Positions 1 through 9,292 of a stretch of 64,000 nucleotides of DNA are shown one piece after another (position 1 is the first letter of the stretch; each line of letters begins with the position of its first letter). The notes under the pieces were generated by a model. The model was not told the origin of the DNA. It was given only the letters and a program-made list of their open reading frames with translations, and made no database searches. The position numbers and the translations under genes are program-made. Source of the DNA: Heloderma charlesbogerti (lineage: Eukaryota; Chordata; Lepidosauria; Squamata; Helodermatidae); assembly GCA_026122225.1 (NCBI GenBank), contig JANEZZ010002698.1, positions 310,001 through 374,000 of the forward strand. Direction: 5' to 3'.

Positions 1-178
1 GCCAGCTATGGTTTGTAGCACACAGTAGAGTGTGCGGTTTTATTGCTGATTAATTTGTACTGTGTTTTTCTTGTTATATTTATTGCTGTTTTTGTCCCAC
101 TGTATTTTATGTTCACCACTTCGATAACTTCGTGGAAAGTGGCATATAAATTTGAATAATAAATAAAATAAAATAAAT
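1..178 (+). mobile_element. LINE 3' tail (L2-like)
   Basis: The segment ends in a motif of the type 'gtggcatataaatttgaa' followed by an (AATAAA)n-like tail. Other LINE copies here (14.7, 20.7, 30.9, 33.4 kb) have the same kind of end. No coding sequence remains, so only the 3' untranslated end is present and the family assignment is by similarity of the tail. Confidence 0.45.
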
Positions 179-1402
179 CTGGTGCGCATGCATGCTTCCT
201 CTTCTCACTTGGCCTTTCTCCTCTACTTTCCTCCTGTTTCTATAGGGATCCCCAATAAGCTGCTCGTCCAAGCCAAGCACTTTTAGCTAACCGACACTTC
301 TATTCTGTACCAGAGTTGCAGTCTTACTATACTTTGTGGTAAAGCCTATACCCTGTAATCTAGGCCTTGGTTGCGTCTACTGCCAATTTCCCCTTGGTAT
401 AAGAGCGCATAGTGTAACTTCTCCATGGCATGCCGTGACTACAAACAAACAGACACAAGCAATCAAATACATGCTTACATATGTGTATATATGAGCATGT
501 ATGACTGAAGCTGCAGGTAATCCAATGATAGCCCCAACTGCCATGAAGAAAAGGCATTTTATATATTGCATTTTAGATAGTACAATAACGTTCAGGAGGT
601 CTGGTCTAAGCAGATAGCTCAGTTCCTGGCCTGTACCACTTCCTGGCCTGTACCACACCAGGCCAAACCCTCCCAGTTACGAGGACTTGGCAAGGTGGGC
701 ACAGCAAAGCAATTAGTGCCTGTTCTTCTTGCTCTAAATCCACTCCAGTCACAAATACTCCCCAGTGCCCAAGCCCCATGAAAGTTCTGCTTTGTACGCC
801 TTCCCTTTCACCAGTCTCCAAGCAACCACATTCCCTGGGCAGAGATGCTCCTCCATGTTAAGACTCCCCAGGAGACACCCTGCAAAGCGGTGCATGATGA
901 TTATGGGTAATAAAAAGGACCTTTTACTGGTTCCGTTTGCAAGATACCGATCTTCCAGAGTGGTAGTCATGTTAGTCTGTCACTATAAATCTGTTAGGAC
1001 ACAAACCGATGGTCCCTGGGGAATGCCCAAGAGACCACAGGATTTTTCAGATTCCCCCTCCCAAAGCCATAGAAATTGCTACAATTTCTGGAGGGGGTCT
1101 TAAAGATCTGATCCCCCCCCCACCTCTGCGGGAAGAACCGTGGCGCCTCCTTCCCGAGGTTGCAAAAGCGGCCTTGGATGACCTCATAGAGGCCGGGATG
1201 TGCCAAATCCTAAGGCCTCTCTAGCCCCATCTCTGGCAGCACAACTGCTTTAGACGGGCTCAGAGGGGGAAAAGGAGGACAGAGAGGTGAAAATTGCCTC
1301 TTTTGCAAGCTGCCAAGAATAGAAGCTTCTGTCTAGCAGGTGTCAACCTGATAGGGTTGCAGCCTTAGCAGCACAAAACCTGTTGTTTTAGGGCAAACAA
1401 AA
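179..1402. other. Non-coding sequence, SEC14L2 intron 1 side
   Basis: No gene, RNA gene or clear mobile element recognised. Short open frames lack recognisable domains. By the orientation of the exon at 6011-6064 this should lie in the first intron of the SEC14L2-like gene. Confidence 0.4.
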
Positions 1403-1556
1403 CAGTGTGGTGTAGTGGTTAAAGCATTGGCCATGCAGCCTACTGGGTGACTTTGGGCCAGTCACAGTCTCTCTGCTTAACCTACCTCACAAGGTTGTTG
1501 TTGTGAGGATAAAATGGAGAGGAAAAGGAGAATATATAGATGGGATATAAATGTAA
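1403..1556 (+). mobile_element. CORE-SINE (MIR-type, tRNA-derived head)
   Basis: A tRNA-like head (gtgtggtgtagtggttaaag) is followed by the MIR-type core 'tgactttgggccagtcac' and 'cctcacaaggttgttgttgtgagg'. The same architecture recurs at 16711, 22698, 28061 and 51593. This copy lacks part of the head-core junction. Confidence 0.75.
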
Positions 1557-1589
1557 TCCCATTTATATCCAAGTGCCCAACATTCCCCT

Positions 1590-2035
1590 CGTACAGTTTT
1601 ACGTGACTGAAAGGTTGCACGTGACTGAAAGGTTGCCTGCACTCATAAAGCCCACTGACAGGTATCCCTTTCTTCTCATCCACGTGGGAACAAATGACAC
1701 CACCAAGCGGAGCTACGAAGAAATCACGTCAGACTTTGAAGCTTTGGGAAGGAAACTCAAGAACTTTGGGGCCCAGATAGTTTTCTCATCCCTCCTTCCA
1801 ATAGTTAAAGAGGGATAGAAAGGGAACGAAAAATACTCCGGGTGAATGACTGGCTACGAAGGTGGTGCCAATGAGAGAGATTTGGATTCTGGGACCACGG
1901 GCTATACTTCCTGGAAGATGGGCTGTTGGCAAGGGACGGGTTGCACCTCACAAAGGCTGGGAAGAATGTGTTTGGCCACAGCATGAAGAACTTCATCAGG
2001 AGGGCTTTAAACTGAATCCTATGGGGAAGGGAGAT
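1590..2035 (+). pseudogene. CR1 LINE ORF1 fragment (GDSL/SGNH esterase-like domain), broken
   Basis: The block encodes HVGTND at 1681-1698 and, in another reading frame, DGLHLTKAGK at 1935-1964. These match the esterase-like domain of CR1 ORF1: the first carries the GTND block and the second the C-terminal D-x-x-H block. A TAG at about 1816 and a frame change between the two motifs show it is a dead fragment. It is not a cellular esterase gene: there is no intron/exon structure, and the downstream 'FIRRALN stop' end is typical of the retroelement protein. It is probably a 5'-region CR1 relic inside SEC14L2 intron 1. Confidence 0.65.
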
Positions 2036-2729
2036 GTAAAGTTGGGGGTAACAATGGACGTAGGTGCATGCACTGGATGCAGATCTAGAATTGCATTTAC
2101 AGTGCCAGTTATGTAAAACATTGTGCGGGAATATTAAAATAGCCTACTGTTCCTCCGACAGTTGCTCAATGCCCAATGAAAAGAACGATTAATCCGATTA
2201 TTAAGTATTTTATTGTTTGCATTAGTTCCTCCTCATTCTCTGAAGCCAAGGAGAATTTGCTCTCAATTCCTTCTTATAGTGCAACAAGATGCAAAAGGGA
2301 GCAGCATAAGCCCTTCTGGGTAATGGTGCCTATTTTATGGAATGCCTTTTCTTGAAACACCTCAAGGAACTCCTTGAGGCGTTTCAAGGAACACCTTTCC
2401 TTGAATCCGGTTGGCACCATCCCTCGCTAGCTTTCACGGTCATCAAAACATTTCCCTTCTTCCAAAGCACCTGTGGGTACTGGCAATCTATATATGTTTT
2501 AAGGATGCCTTTTTATCACTGTTGAACCAGGCCGTGATTTCTTTATTATTATAAAAACCTATACTGTAGCATTTTTTTAAAAACTGGTTTTGCTTGGAAT
2601 GTTTTTAGTTTTGTTGTATTTCACACCTAAAGCACTCAGCCTCTAAGTGGAAAAATGACTCAAAAATACTTTATATAGATGACATATGTGTTTATACAAC
2701 TTTGGTTTATACAAATCAACAGTATTTTT
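2036..2729. other. Non-coding sequence with a small hairpin
   Basis: Nothing gene-like seen. A short inverted repeat lies at about 2349-2390, where cttgaaacacctcaaggaa faces ctccttgaggcgtttcaag (arms of about 19 bp, one mismatch). Confidence 0.35.
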
Positions 2730-2815
2730 AAGCTGCAATCCTCAACACACTTCCTAGAGAGTAAGCTCCACTAAATACAGTGGAACTTACTTCTGAGTAA
2801 ACAAGGATTGCACTA
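2730..2815. mobile_element. Palindromic MITE, 'GTAAG..CTTAC' family
   Basis: A gcaatcct-type left end and an aggattgca-type right end enclose a foldback interior (gagagtaagctcca / tggaacttacttctgag). Other copies of this family are at 6680, 15313, 35005, 39985 and 53050. Confidence 0.6.
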
Positions 2816-2878
2816 TTATTCTCTTTATCGCTCTCTCTCACAAACTTTTTTCCCCCCAAGAGATCCTACAAGAAAAGA

Positions 2879-3690
2879 TAAGAACATAAGCCATGCTGGG
2901 TCAGACCAAGGGTCCATCTAGTCCAGCATTCTGTACACACAGTGGCCAACCAGCTGTTGACCAGGAACCCACAAGCAGGACATGAGCGCAACAGCACCCT
3001 CCCACCCATGTTCCCCAGCAAGTGGTGTTCATAGGCTCACTGCCTCTGGTACTGGACGTGGCACATAGCCATCAAGACTAGTGGCCACTGATAGCCTTTT
3101 CCACCAGGAATTTGTCTAATCCCCTTTTAAAGCCATCGAAATTGGTGGCCATCACTGTATCCTGTGGTAGTGAGTTCCATAGTTTAACTCTGCGCTGTGT
3201 GAAGATGTCCTTCCTTTTATCTGTCCTGAATCTCCCACCAATCAGCTTCATGGGATGACCCCATTGGGTTCTAGTATTCTGACAGAGGGAGAAAAATGTC
3301 TCCCTATCCACATTCGCCACACCATGCATAATTTTGTAGACCTCTATCATGTCTCCCCTGACCCTCCTCTTTTCTAAGCTAAACAATCCCAGCTGTTGCA
3401 AGCTTCTCTCATAGGGGAGGTGCTCCAGCCCCTTGATCATTTTAGTTGCCCTTGTCTGCACTTTTTCCAGCTCTGCTATATCTTTTTTTAGGTGTGGTGG
3501 CCAGAACTGGACACAGTATTCCAAGTGTGGCCGCATCATTGATTTGTATAGGGGCTTTCTGCTCTTTAACCAGCTTTCTGCTTTTTAACCAGTAACTGAT
3601 CCATAAAAGGACCTGTCCTTATTCCATGACCGCTAAGTTTGCTCAGGAGTCTTTGGTGAGGGACTCTGCCAAAAGCCTTTTGGAAGATGT
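2879..3690 (-). mobile_element. CR1 LINE, 5'-truncated 3' end
   Basis: On the minus strand, 3078-3539 encodes the C-terminal part of CR1 reverse transcriptase (RPHLEYCVQFWPPHLKKDI, ERVQ-type 'LEKVQTRATKMIKG', LGLFSLEKRRVRGDMIEVYK) through its natural stop. It is followed by the 3' UTR with the 'gccatgctgggtcagacc' motif. The remaining ORF is intact for 153 codons, but the catalytic RT core is missing. The left part of the feature (3540-3690) is more diverged. Confidence 0.85.
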
Positions 3691-5291
3691 CTTTCTCCTG
3701 AAAAAGAATGGAATGGCTTCCCCATTACTGCCATTTCACTCAGGCCAGACAAATTTTTGTGAAGTTGTTGGTAAGAATTGTAAAGATGAACTTGCTACCC
3801 AATAATTGCATGCACCTTATGTGCTGATACAAGTTAAGTGATGCTCACTGGCCCAAAATAGTTAAATGAGGCTTCACCTGTACACTGATGGGGTCTGCAC
3901 CCAGGAAAGACAGTTTAGGTCTGTGATAGATAGCTCAATGAGAACGTTAGCTTGGCATGCAGCAACACTGGAAAATGTATTATTAGGAAGGAGACTGAAA
4001 AATTAAATAGTAAATAAGATTTATGGGATTCACTACCACATGATGTGGTAATTAGATGGCTTTCAAACAAATTAAACATGATTGGGCACATTTCCAAGGG
4101 ATTTCCAAGTAGCTAAATAAAAGCACCATGTTCAAAGGCATCAACATGCCCGCTAACAGCGAACTCAGTGGTGGTGAGCACTGACACAGATGGAGCCAAA
4201 TGAGGAAATATCAGTATGAAACTTAAGGTTTTCAGAAGTACAGAGAAATACCTTTTAAAAACCCAATGAGGACTGAGCACTCTTAGTAGCCACAGAATGT
4301 AGAGTAGGTGGTTGAGTGCCTATCGGTTTGGAAGAAAAACATGGGCACCCCAAAAGAAGGCAGTGGTTTCTAAATACTTGGCATGCAAATTTACATTTGT
4401 TTGTGAATTAAAAAGGGAAAATGCAATATTTTAGATTTAAAAAATGACCCAGTGAAGATCTCTGAGCTTACACATTTGCAAAAAAAAAATGTATAAAGGA
4501 ACCAGAAGTTGGGCACCTCCTGAAACCTGAAACCATCATATTACCTGGCAGAGCCCAATTTGAATGTCTGCAAACCCTCTTTTTCTGTATCATCTCCGGT
4601 TAACTATGCAGACATGCTTACTACAACGTCCAGTTGCATTCTCCCCCACCCCACCCCTGCAAACTTGCTTTTTGCAACATCTTGCCTGAAGAAGGGATCT
4701 CGAAATCTTGCACATTTGGGGGAGCATCTTTGGAATGGCCTATTAAGGGTATTACATTATCTGGAATGTTGGAATTTTTTTACAGCCACTACGGCTGCCT
4801 TTGTTTGTCGTCCATCAATTTAGTTTACAGTCAAAAACAGAACTTTAGGATGTCTGAGCAGGTTCCTTTTTTAGGGCGACCGGAGCCCTGAGCAAGGCCC
4901 CTCCAGGGAGGGGAGGATAGACTGCAACACTTTTCGCAGGTCCCTTTTGCACCTCCAGGTCCCGGATGCTTTGGCGGGGTGGCGGGAGCAGGGCAGCACA
5001 CAACCAGGGAAAGGTGTCGCTTGCCCGTCCTCCTTACAAAACTTCTCCAGCGATGTCCATATCAGGTCACTGTTTGAAGCAGAACGCCGGATTAGGCAGA
5101 CCTTTGGTCTGACCCTGCAGGTAACTTATGTAAGTTCCCGGCTCGGTAAACGACAAAGACAGACTGCCCTGGAACTCACCCACAGCGGCTCTCCGTGGCT
5201 ACGGCTGGGCTTGGAACAGACCTCCGCCATCAACTAACATCTCAGGCCAGCCACTGGCCTCGCAGCCTAACCAACCCTCTCCCCAGCCCCA
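3691..5291. other. Non-coding intronic sequence
   Basis: No gene or recognisable repeat is supported. Composition is AT-rich until about 4.5 kb and becomes GC-richer towards the CpG-rich promoter region of the SEC14L2-like gene. No exon 2 of SEC14L2 was found on the minus strand. Confidence 0.35.
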
Positions 5292-5425
5292 TAATTAAGG
5301 GGAAGGAGCCAGTTCATACAACAGCCCTGTAAGGTAGGTCGATGGGGATTGCGAGAATTAATTAAGGGGAAGGAGCCAGTTCATACAACAGCCCTGTAAG
5401 GTAGGTCGATGGGGATTGCGAGAAT
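5292..5425. repeat. Perfect 67-bp tandem duplication
   Basis: 5292-5358 and 5359-5425 are identical 67-bp units (starting taattaaggggaaggagcc, ending ggggattgcgagaat). The identity implies a very recent duplication, or an assembly artefact. It lies in intron 1, about 0.6 kb downstream of the SEC14L2 start codon. Confidence 0.9.
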
Positions 5426-5680
5426 GACACAGAGCGCTCGCGAACTCTCCGGCGGCGTGAGCTCAGGCCCGCTTACCAGGGTGCTCAGTCCCGCTGAAGC
5501 CAATTGCGGGCGGGGCTTACTTCCGAGTAAACACGCACAGACAGGAGTCGAGCTGCGCAGCTCCGCGCGAGATCTACTGGGTCGCCTGCGCTCCCAAGGG
5601 GGTAGGAGGCAGCCCAGAGAAGCGGACACCGCGGGACGCCTTGGACGGCGGCGGGGGGGGGGGGTGAAATCAGCCCCTTA

Positions 5681-5803
5681 GGGCTCAATCCTGCGCGTGT
5701 TTTAGACCGAGGAAAACTCGAACAGCTCCCAGCATCCCCCAGCCGGGGGATGCTGGGAGCTGTTCGAGGTTTCCTCCGTCTAAACACGCGCAGGAGCGCG
5801 CCC
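5681..5803. mobile_element. Palindromic MITE (GGGCRCAATCC family)
   Basis: Left end GGGCTCAATCC after CTTA, right end GGAGCGCGCCC before TTGC. The interior is an almost perfect hairpin (gctcccagcatcccccagc / ggggatgctgggagc) flanked by the 'gtctaaacacgcgcagg' arm. It sits inside the SEC14L2 CpG-rich region and is itself CpG-rich compared with other copies. Confidence 0.8.
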
Positions 5804-6010
5804 TTGCCTACGCGCTTTGGAGGGCATGGGGCGCGTGCCAAAATCTGGGGAAGTCCAGGTTTTGATGGGGGCCTCCTTAAAGGGCCCCTTCTGCCACCCC
5901 TCCCCCATAATTCACCGGGGGGGCTGAGGCTCCCCCCGCTCCCCCCGGGGGCTGAGGCTCCCCCCGCCCCGCCCAGGGGGGCGCCTCCAGTCGCGCGGCG
6001 CCCTGCTCAC

Positions 6011-6064
6011 CTTCGCCAGCGCCTCCTGCTGCTTGGCGCTCAGGTCCCCGACGTGGCCGCTCAT
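6011..6064 (-). CDS. SEC14L2: SEC14-like protein 2, first coding exon (partial gene)
   Basis: Reading the minus strand from the ATG at 6064-6062, the exon encodes 18 residues, MSGHVGDLSAKQQEALAK, and stops at a consensus donor (AAG then GTGAGC, 6010-6005). Vertebrate SEC14L2/SEC14L3 proteins begin with a nearly identical peptide and, to my knowledge, have an intron at this point. SEC14L2 (supernatant protein factor, tocopherol-associated protein) is a cytosolic CRAL-TRIO/GOLD lipid-binding protein linked to tocopherol and squalene handling. None of those domains are in the window; the remaining exons must lie left of position 1. SEC14L3 is the main alternative. L2 is preferred because of 'EALAK' and because RNF215 is the divergent neighbour. 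The exon lies in a CpG-rich block. Confidence 0.82.
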
Positions 6065-6335
6065 CCCTGCCCGCGCACCGGCCGCCGCTCCGACTGGCTG
6101 CTCCCTGCCCGGCGGCCGCCTCTAGACGCTGGCCTGGCCCCAGCCCGGCTCTCTCCGGCCCGCAAGCCGCGCCTCCCCCCGCCGGTCCTTCAAGGGGAAA
6201 CGCCTGGCTGGGCGGAGCCGGCGCGGAGGCGGCACGGTTACGCGCGCGAGGAGGAAGAGGGCCTGTGCGGCGGGGCGGCAGAAGGAGAAGGAGCCGGAGC
6301 GGGATCGCCTCGACCTGCTCTGCTTCGATGAGAAG

Positions 6336-6452
6336 CAGCCTGTCCTCCGAAGGTGTTGGACTACAACTCCTAACTGCTGGCCGTGCTGCCTGGGGAAGAT
6401 GGGGGTTGCAGTCCAGCACCTCCGGAGAGCCCCGGGAAGAGGCTGATGGGCA
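6336..6452. mobile_element. hAT-type foldback MITE, diverged
   Basis: Arms 'ggtgttggactacaactcc' and 'gggggttgcagtccagca' face each other around a gctggccgtgctg centre, as in better-preserved copies at 32042, 40221 and 62394. Termini are eroded. Confidence 0.6.
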
Positions 6453-6585
6453 GGCAACCCGGTGCCTTCCAGAGGGTTTGGACCACAAACTGGAAGCCCC
6501 AGCTTGGTGATGGTTCAGCTTGGCTGAGTGTGCTGTCTGCAGTGAGCTAGGGAGGACCAAACAACAGCAACAACAAAACATTTAA

Positions 6586-6679
6586 GAGCACAGTCCGATG
6601 CATGTTTAGGCAGAAAAACGCCCTGCAACTCCCAGCGTTGCTGGCTAGCAGTTGTGGGACTTTGCGTAGGATCGCACTC
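6586..6679. mobile_element. Palindromic MITE (GGGCRCAATCC family), worn copy
   Basis: Starts directly after TTAA (6582-6585) with agcacagtccgatgcatg-type left end and ends with GGATCGCACTC. The interior is caactcccagcgttg / agttgtgggactt. The right flank is TGAG, so the 4-bp target duplication is no longer exact. Confidence 0.65.
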
Positions 6680-6750
6680 TGAGGCTTCGACCCTATGCTC
6701 ACTTACTGGCGGGACTTGCTTCTGAGATGTGCATAGGACTGTGCTGTGAA
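6680..6750. mobile_element. Palindromic MITE, 'GTAAG..CTTAC' family, fragment
   Basis: Sequence of the type 'cctatgctcacttactggc ... gggacttgcttctgag ... gcataggactgtgc', inserted head-to-tail between two copies of the GGGCRCAATCC family. Confidence 0.5.
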
Positions 6751-6870
6751 GGGGCAATGCTGTGCATGTTTGGACAGGGAAAAAAAGCCCTACAACTCCC
6801 GGCGTCCCCAACCAGCCATGACTGGGGATTGTAGGACATTTTTCTGTCTAAACATCAATAGGGTTGCACC
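6751..6870. mobile_element. Palindromic MITE (GGGCRCAATCC family)
   Basis: Left end ggggcaatgctgtgcatg and right end catcaatagggttgcacc enclose the hairpin ccctacaactcccggcg / ggggattgtaggac with the diagnostic 'ttttctgtctaaac' arm. Confidence 0.75.
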
Positions 6871-7644
6871 AACACGTTTGCCCAGCATCTTACAGATAAT
6901 AACATAAAATGTAAAATAGAACAGATATATCCCTAGGGATTTGGTGGACATCTCACAAACCTGCTGTTAAAATCTTCAAAATCAAATTATGCTAGTAAAA
7001 CTGTGGCTTGTTAGTCAGGGAAGCTTGTTTAAATAAAAATGTCTTCGGAAGCTTCACTTGAGCCCTTAGTCTGACAGTTTAAGTGAGAAATGCTTCTCTT
7101 CATGGGATATGCCAAAGTAACTTCAAAAGCAGTTGTGAGTTATGGTTGCAGCCGTTTTACTAACACTTAACTCTCCTGTTTTAGGAAATAGCTGTTTTGC
7201 TTTATTGCACTTGTGGGGAAACTACTGAGAAAATGCTAATCCACCTCTCTTAAAACAATATAAGATGCCTTATTATGAAATGCAAATGCCAAGTGCTTAA
7301 TGATAAATAATTAAGAATTTGAAAAAGTAAATAAGTAAAAAGTAATAATTGTATTACAGGGAAGATACAAGTTCACAAGCAGGTTCATAATGAATTCTGG
7401 GAAAATGGCATACAAAATAATGGTCAAGTTGACTTGGATGATATCCAAAGAGAAAATGCTAATTTAAAGCCCTATCACATGGGTCAAAAAGTTATTTGAG
7501 TAATGAACTGATGTGAGACTGTATTATTCCAGGTCAAAAGTGTACTTAAAGTTTTCACTTATCAATTAATGAGCAAAAACTATTGTGTAAGGTATATACA
7601 TCCAAAAGCTTGATATATAGGTGTCTAGAAAAAAATATAGACTT
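6871..7644. other. AT-rich intergenic sequence
   Basis: Nothing recognisable; no open frame with a domain and no repeat shared with the rest of the window. Confidence 0.35.
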
Positions 7645-8092
7645 GGTGCGCAATCCTAAGTAGATAGGTGGCTACCTCCGACCTCAGAGGTGACCACCTA
7701 TCCAAAGCAAGGCAGGAGAGGCACAGGGGGATCATTCCCTCCGCGCCTCTCCTGCCTTGCTGTTTTTTGCTAGACAGCTGTTTTTGGCTGTCTAGCAGCA
7801 CGGGGGCTGGCCGGGAGAGGAAGCTGCCATACGACACATAGGATGTGTCATATGTGCAGCTCCGCTCTCCCTGCCCCAGAATGCCCCCCAGCCCGGCCCC
7901 TTTTCAGTCGCTCCATGCTCATCTTCCGAGCACGGATGATGGAGCTTCCCCACACTGCCTCCGAGGCAGTGCAGATGAGGGGAGAGGTTGGTTCTCCAGG
8001 AACCGACCTCGGAGCACAGGCTCTGAGGTCGGTTCCCAGAAAACCAGATATCCTGTGGCCATCTAGCCGCCGTCTAGCAGCCATATTGGCAA
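7645..8092 (+). mobile_element. Dispersed ~440-bp palindromic element, copy A
   Basis: Left end ggtgcgcaatcctaag resembles the terminal motif of the short MITEs. The body contains 'ccacctatccaaagcaagg', then 'ccctccgcgcctctcctgcc', 'ctagacagctgtttttggc', 'cacataggatgtgtcatat', a 'ctccatgctcatcttccgagc' type block and 'ccatctagccgccgtctagc'. The same blocks in the same order occur at 19021-19464 and at 45761-48680. In the third copy the second block is expanded into a 57-bp array. No coding potential is evident. Confidence 0.75.
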
Positions 8093-8800
8093 ATTTTCAG
8101 TAAGGACCTATCTTCTGAAAGGTATAATTCAAACTTGATCATATCTAGCCTGAAAGGTGTATGTGTAAGCCTTTTTTGTATGTTCTAATTTTTAAAGAAT
8201 GCTTAATAACAATGAGATAATTAAGACTCTCAGCCCCGATTTATGGGACAGTAGATAATATTAGCTATGAAGTAATTTCTACAAAAAAAGGTATAGATAA
8301 ATATGTGCTGATTTTACAATGTAGGAGCTTCTGCTTAGATGCTCACCAGGCCTGTGCACCTGTCAGCTGAATAGCCAATTCAGTACTGAATGGAGAATTT
8401 AGTACTTAGAATGAGATCTCTCTCTTTTTTTCGGACTAGAAGTCTAAGAACAAGAAATGTTTAGGAAGTTCTATTTCCTGTTAAATTATTATGATCTAAG
8501 GATTTTTAGCAATTCCATGTTTAACAACAAAAATGTTTGTATGTTATTTTATGGAAGTTATATTTGAATGTGATGGTACAGGTATATTTCTAATAAAAAT
8601 GAAAGATGGATCAAAAGCTTTTTCTTTTACTAATTCTTGTTAGTACAAAACCAAAATTGAATCCACCTAAAACAATGTCGGTGTATGCTTTGTGTGAAGT
8701 GTATTGATCAGCTATGGGTAGTTAACTGACAGCCAAAGGCTTCCTAAATATTGGAACTATAGTTTGAAAACGCTTAGCAAAAGCCAAATCTGTAACATAA
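8093..8800. other. AT-rich intergenic sequence
   Basis: No gene, RNA gene or recognised repeat. Confidence 0.35.
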
Positions 8801-8856
8801 GGAGCTCCGAGTCTGGTCAGCACCTGGATGGGAGACCAACGGAGAATCACACCTAT
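8801..8856 (+). repeat. 5S rRNA-derived fragment (SINE head or pseudogene)
   Basis: The stretch 'gtctggtcagcacctgg' followed by 'atgggagaccaacgg' matches the internal-promoter half of vertebrate 5S rRNA (ctggttagtacttgg / atgggagaccgcc). Only this half is present, so it is not a functional 5S gene. A 5S-derived SINE or a processed 5S pseudogene fits equally well. Confidence 0.45.
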
Positions 8857-8924
8857 GTTTCCGAGTGTCAGGAAGGTTATCAATATAGTTGAGTTATGTG
8901 GTTATCAATGTAAGTGTCTGCAAC

Positions 8925-9035
8925 CACCTTCCCCAACCTGGTGCTCTCCAGATGTGTTGGACTGCAACTACCATCATTCCCAGCCAGCATGGCCAATGGG
9001 AGTTGCAGCTGGGGGGGGGGCTGGTCTGAAAGTAC
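8925..9035. mobile_element. hAT-type foldback MITE, 3'-truncated
   Basis: Starts with ccttccccaacctggtgctc and continues through 'gatgtgttggactgcaac' to the centre 'cagccagcatggccaatgg'. The returning arm (gggagttgcagc) ends in a poly-G run. Confidence 0.7.
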
Positions 9036-9149
9036 TATAGAAGCAATAAGATAATAAAACCCATTAATTAAAGCAAAATCGTGATGCTCATCTGAAGCTG
9101 TTTTACACGGAGACAGATCCTTGGTCTTTTGAGCCCAGTACTGTCTTCT

Positions 9150-9292
9150 TCAGTGGTAGGCAATCTGGTGCCCTCCAGTTGTTTCAGACTACAACCCCCA
9201 TAAGCCCCAGACAACATAGCCAATTATCAGGGATTATGAGGGTTGTAATCTATAACATCTGGAAAGCGCCAGGTTAAGGGAAGGCTCCTCTA
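9150..9292. mobile_element. hAT-type foldback MITE
   Basis: Arm 1 is caatctggtgccctccag..cagactacaacccccat; arm 2 is gagggttgtaatc..catctgg..gcgccaggtt. Symmetric layout, diverged from the copies with intact target duplications. Confidence 0.65.

Larger units (their letters stand above)
5430..6330 (-). promoter_or_regulatory. CpG-rich promoter region of the SEC14L2-like gene
   Basis: A GC-rich, CpG-dense block surrounds the exon at 6011-6064, unlike the AT-rich flanks. The core promoter and 5' UTR should lie at about 6065-6250 (minus-strand gene). No TATA box was recognised, consistent with a CpG-island promoter. Long open frames across this block on both strands are products of the GC content. 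Confidence 0.6.

Noticed and set aside
1540..1818. A cellular lipase/esterase gene from the HVGTND motif
   Set aside because: The second motif is in another frame and the context matches CR1 ORF1.
1..5400. Further SEC14L2 exons (CRAL-TRIO/GOLD) on the minus strand
   Set aside because: No stretch resembling the exon 2 peptide that follows the first exon in SEC14L2/3 was found; the region carries only CR1, L2, SINE and MITE remnants.
5485..6581. GC-rich open frames around the SEC14L2 promoter (118-234 codons)
   Set aside because: Overlapping frames on both strands in a CpG-rich block; only the 18-codon exon with a consensus donor has a protein match.
8801..8856. Functional 5S rRNA gene
   Set aside because: Only the 3' half of the gene is recognisable, and the flanks lack the 5' half and a T-run terminator.
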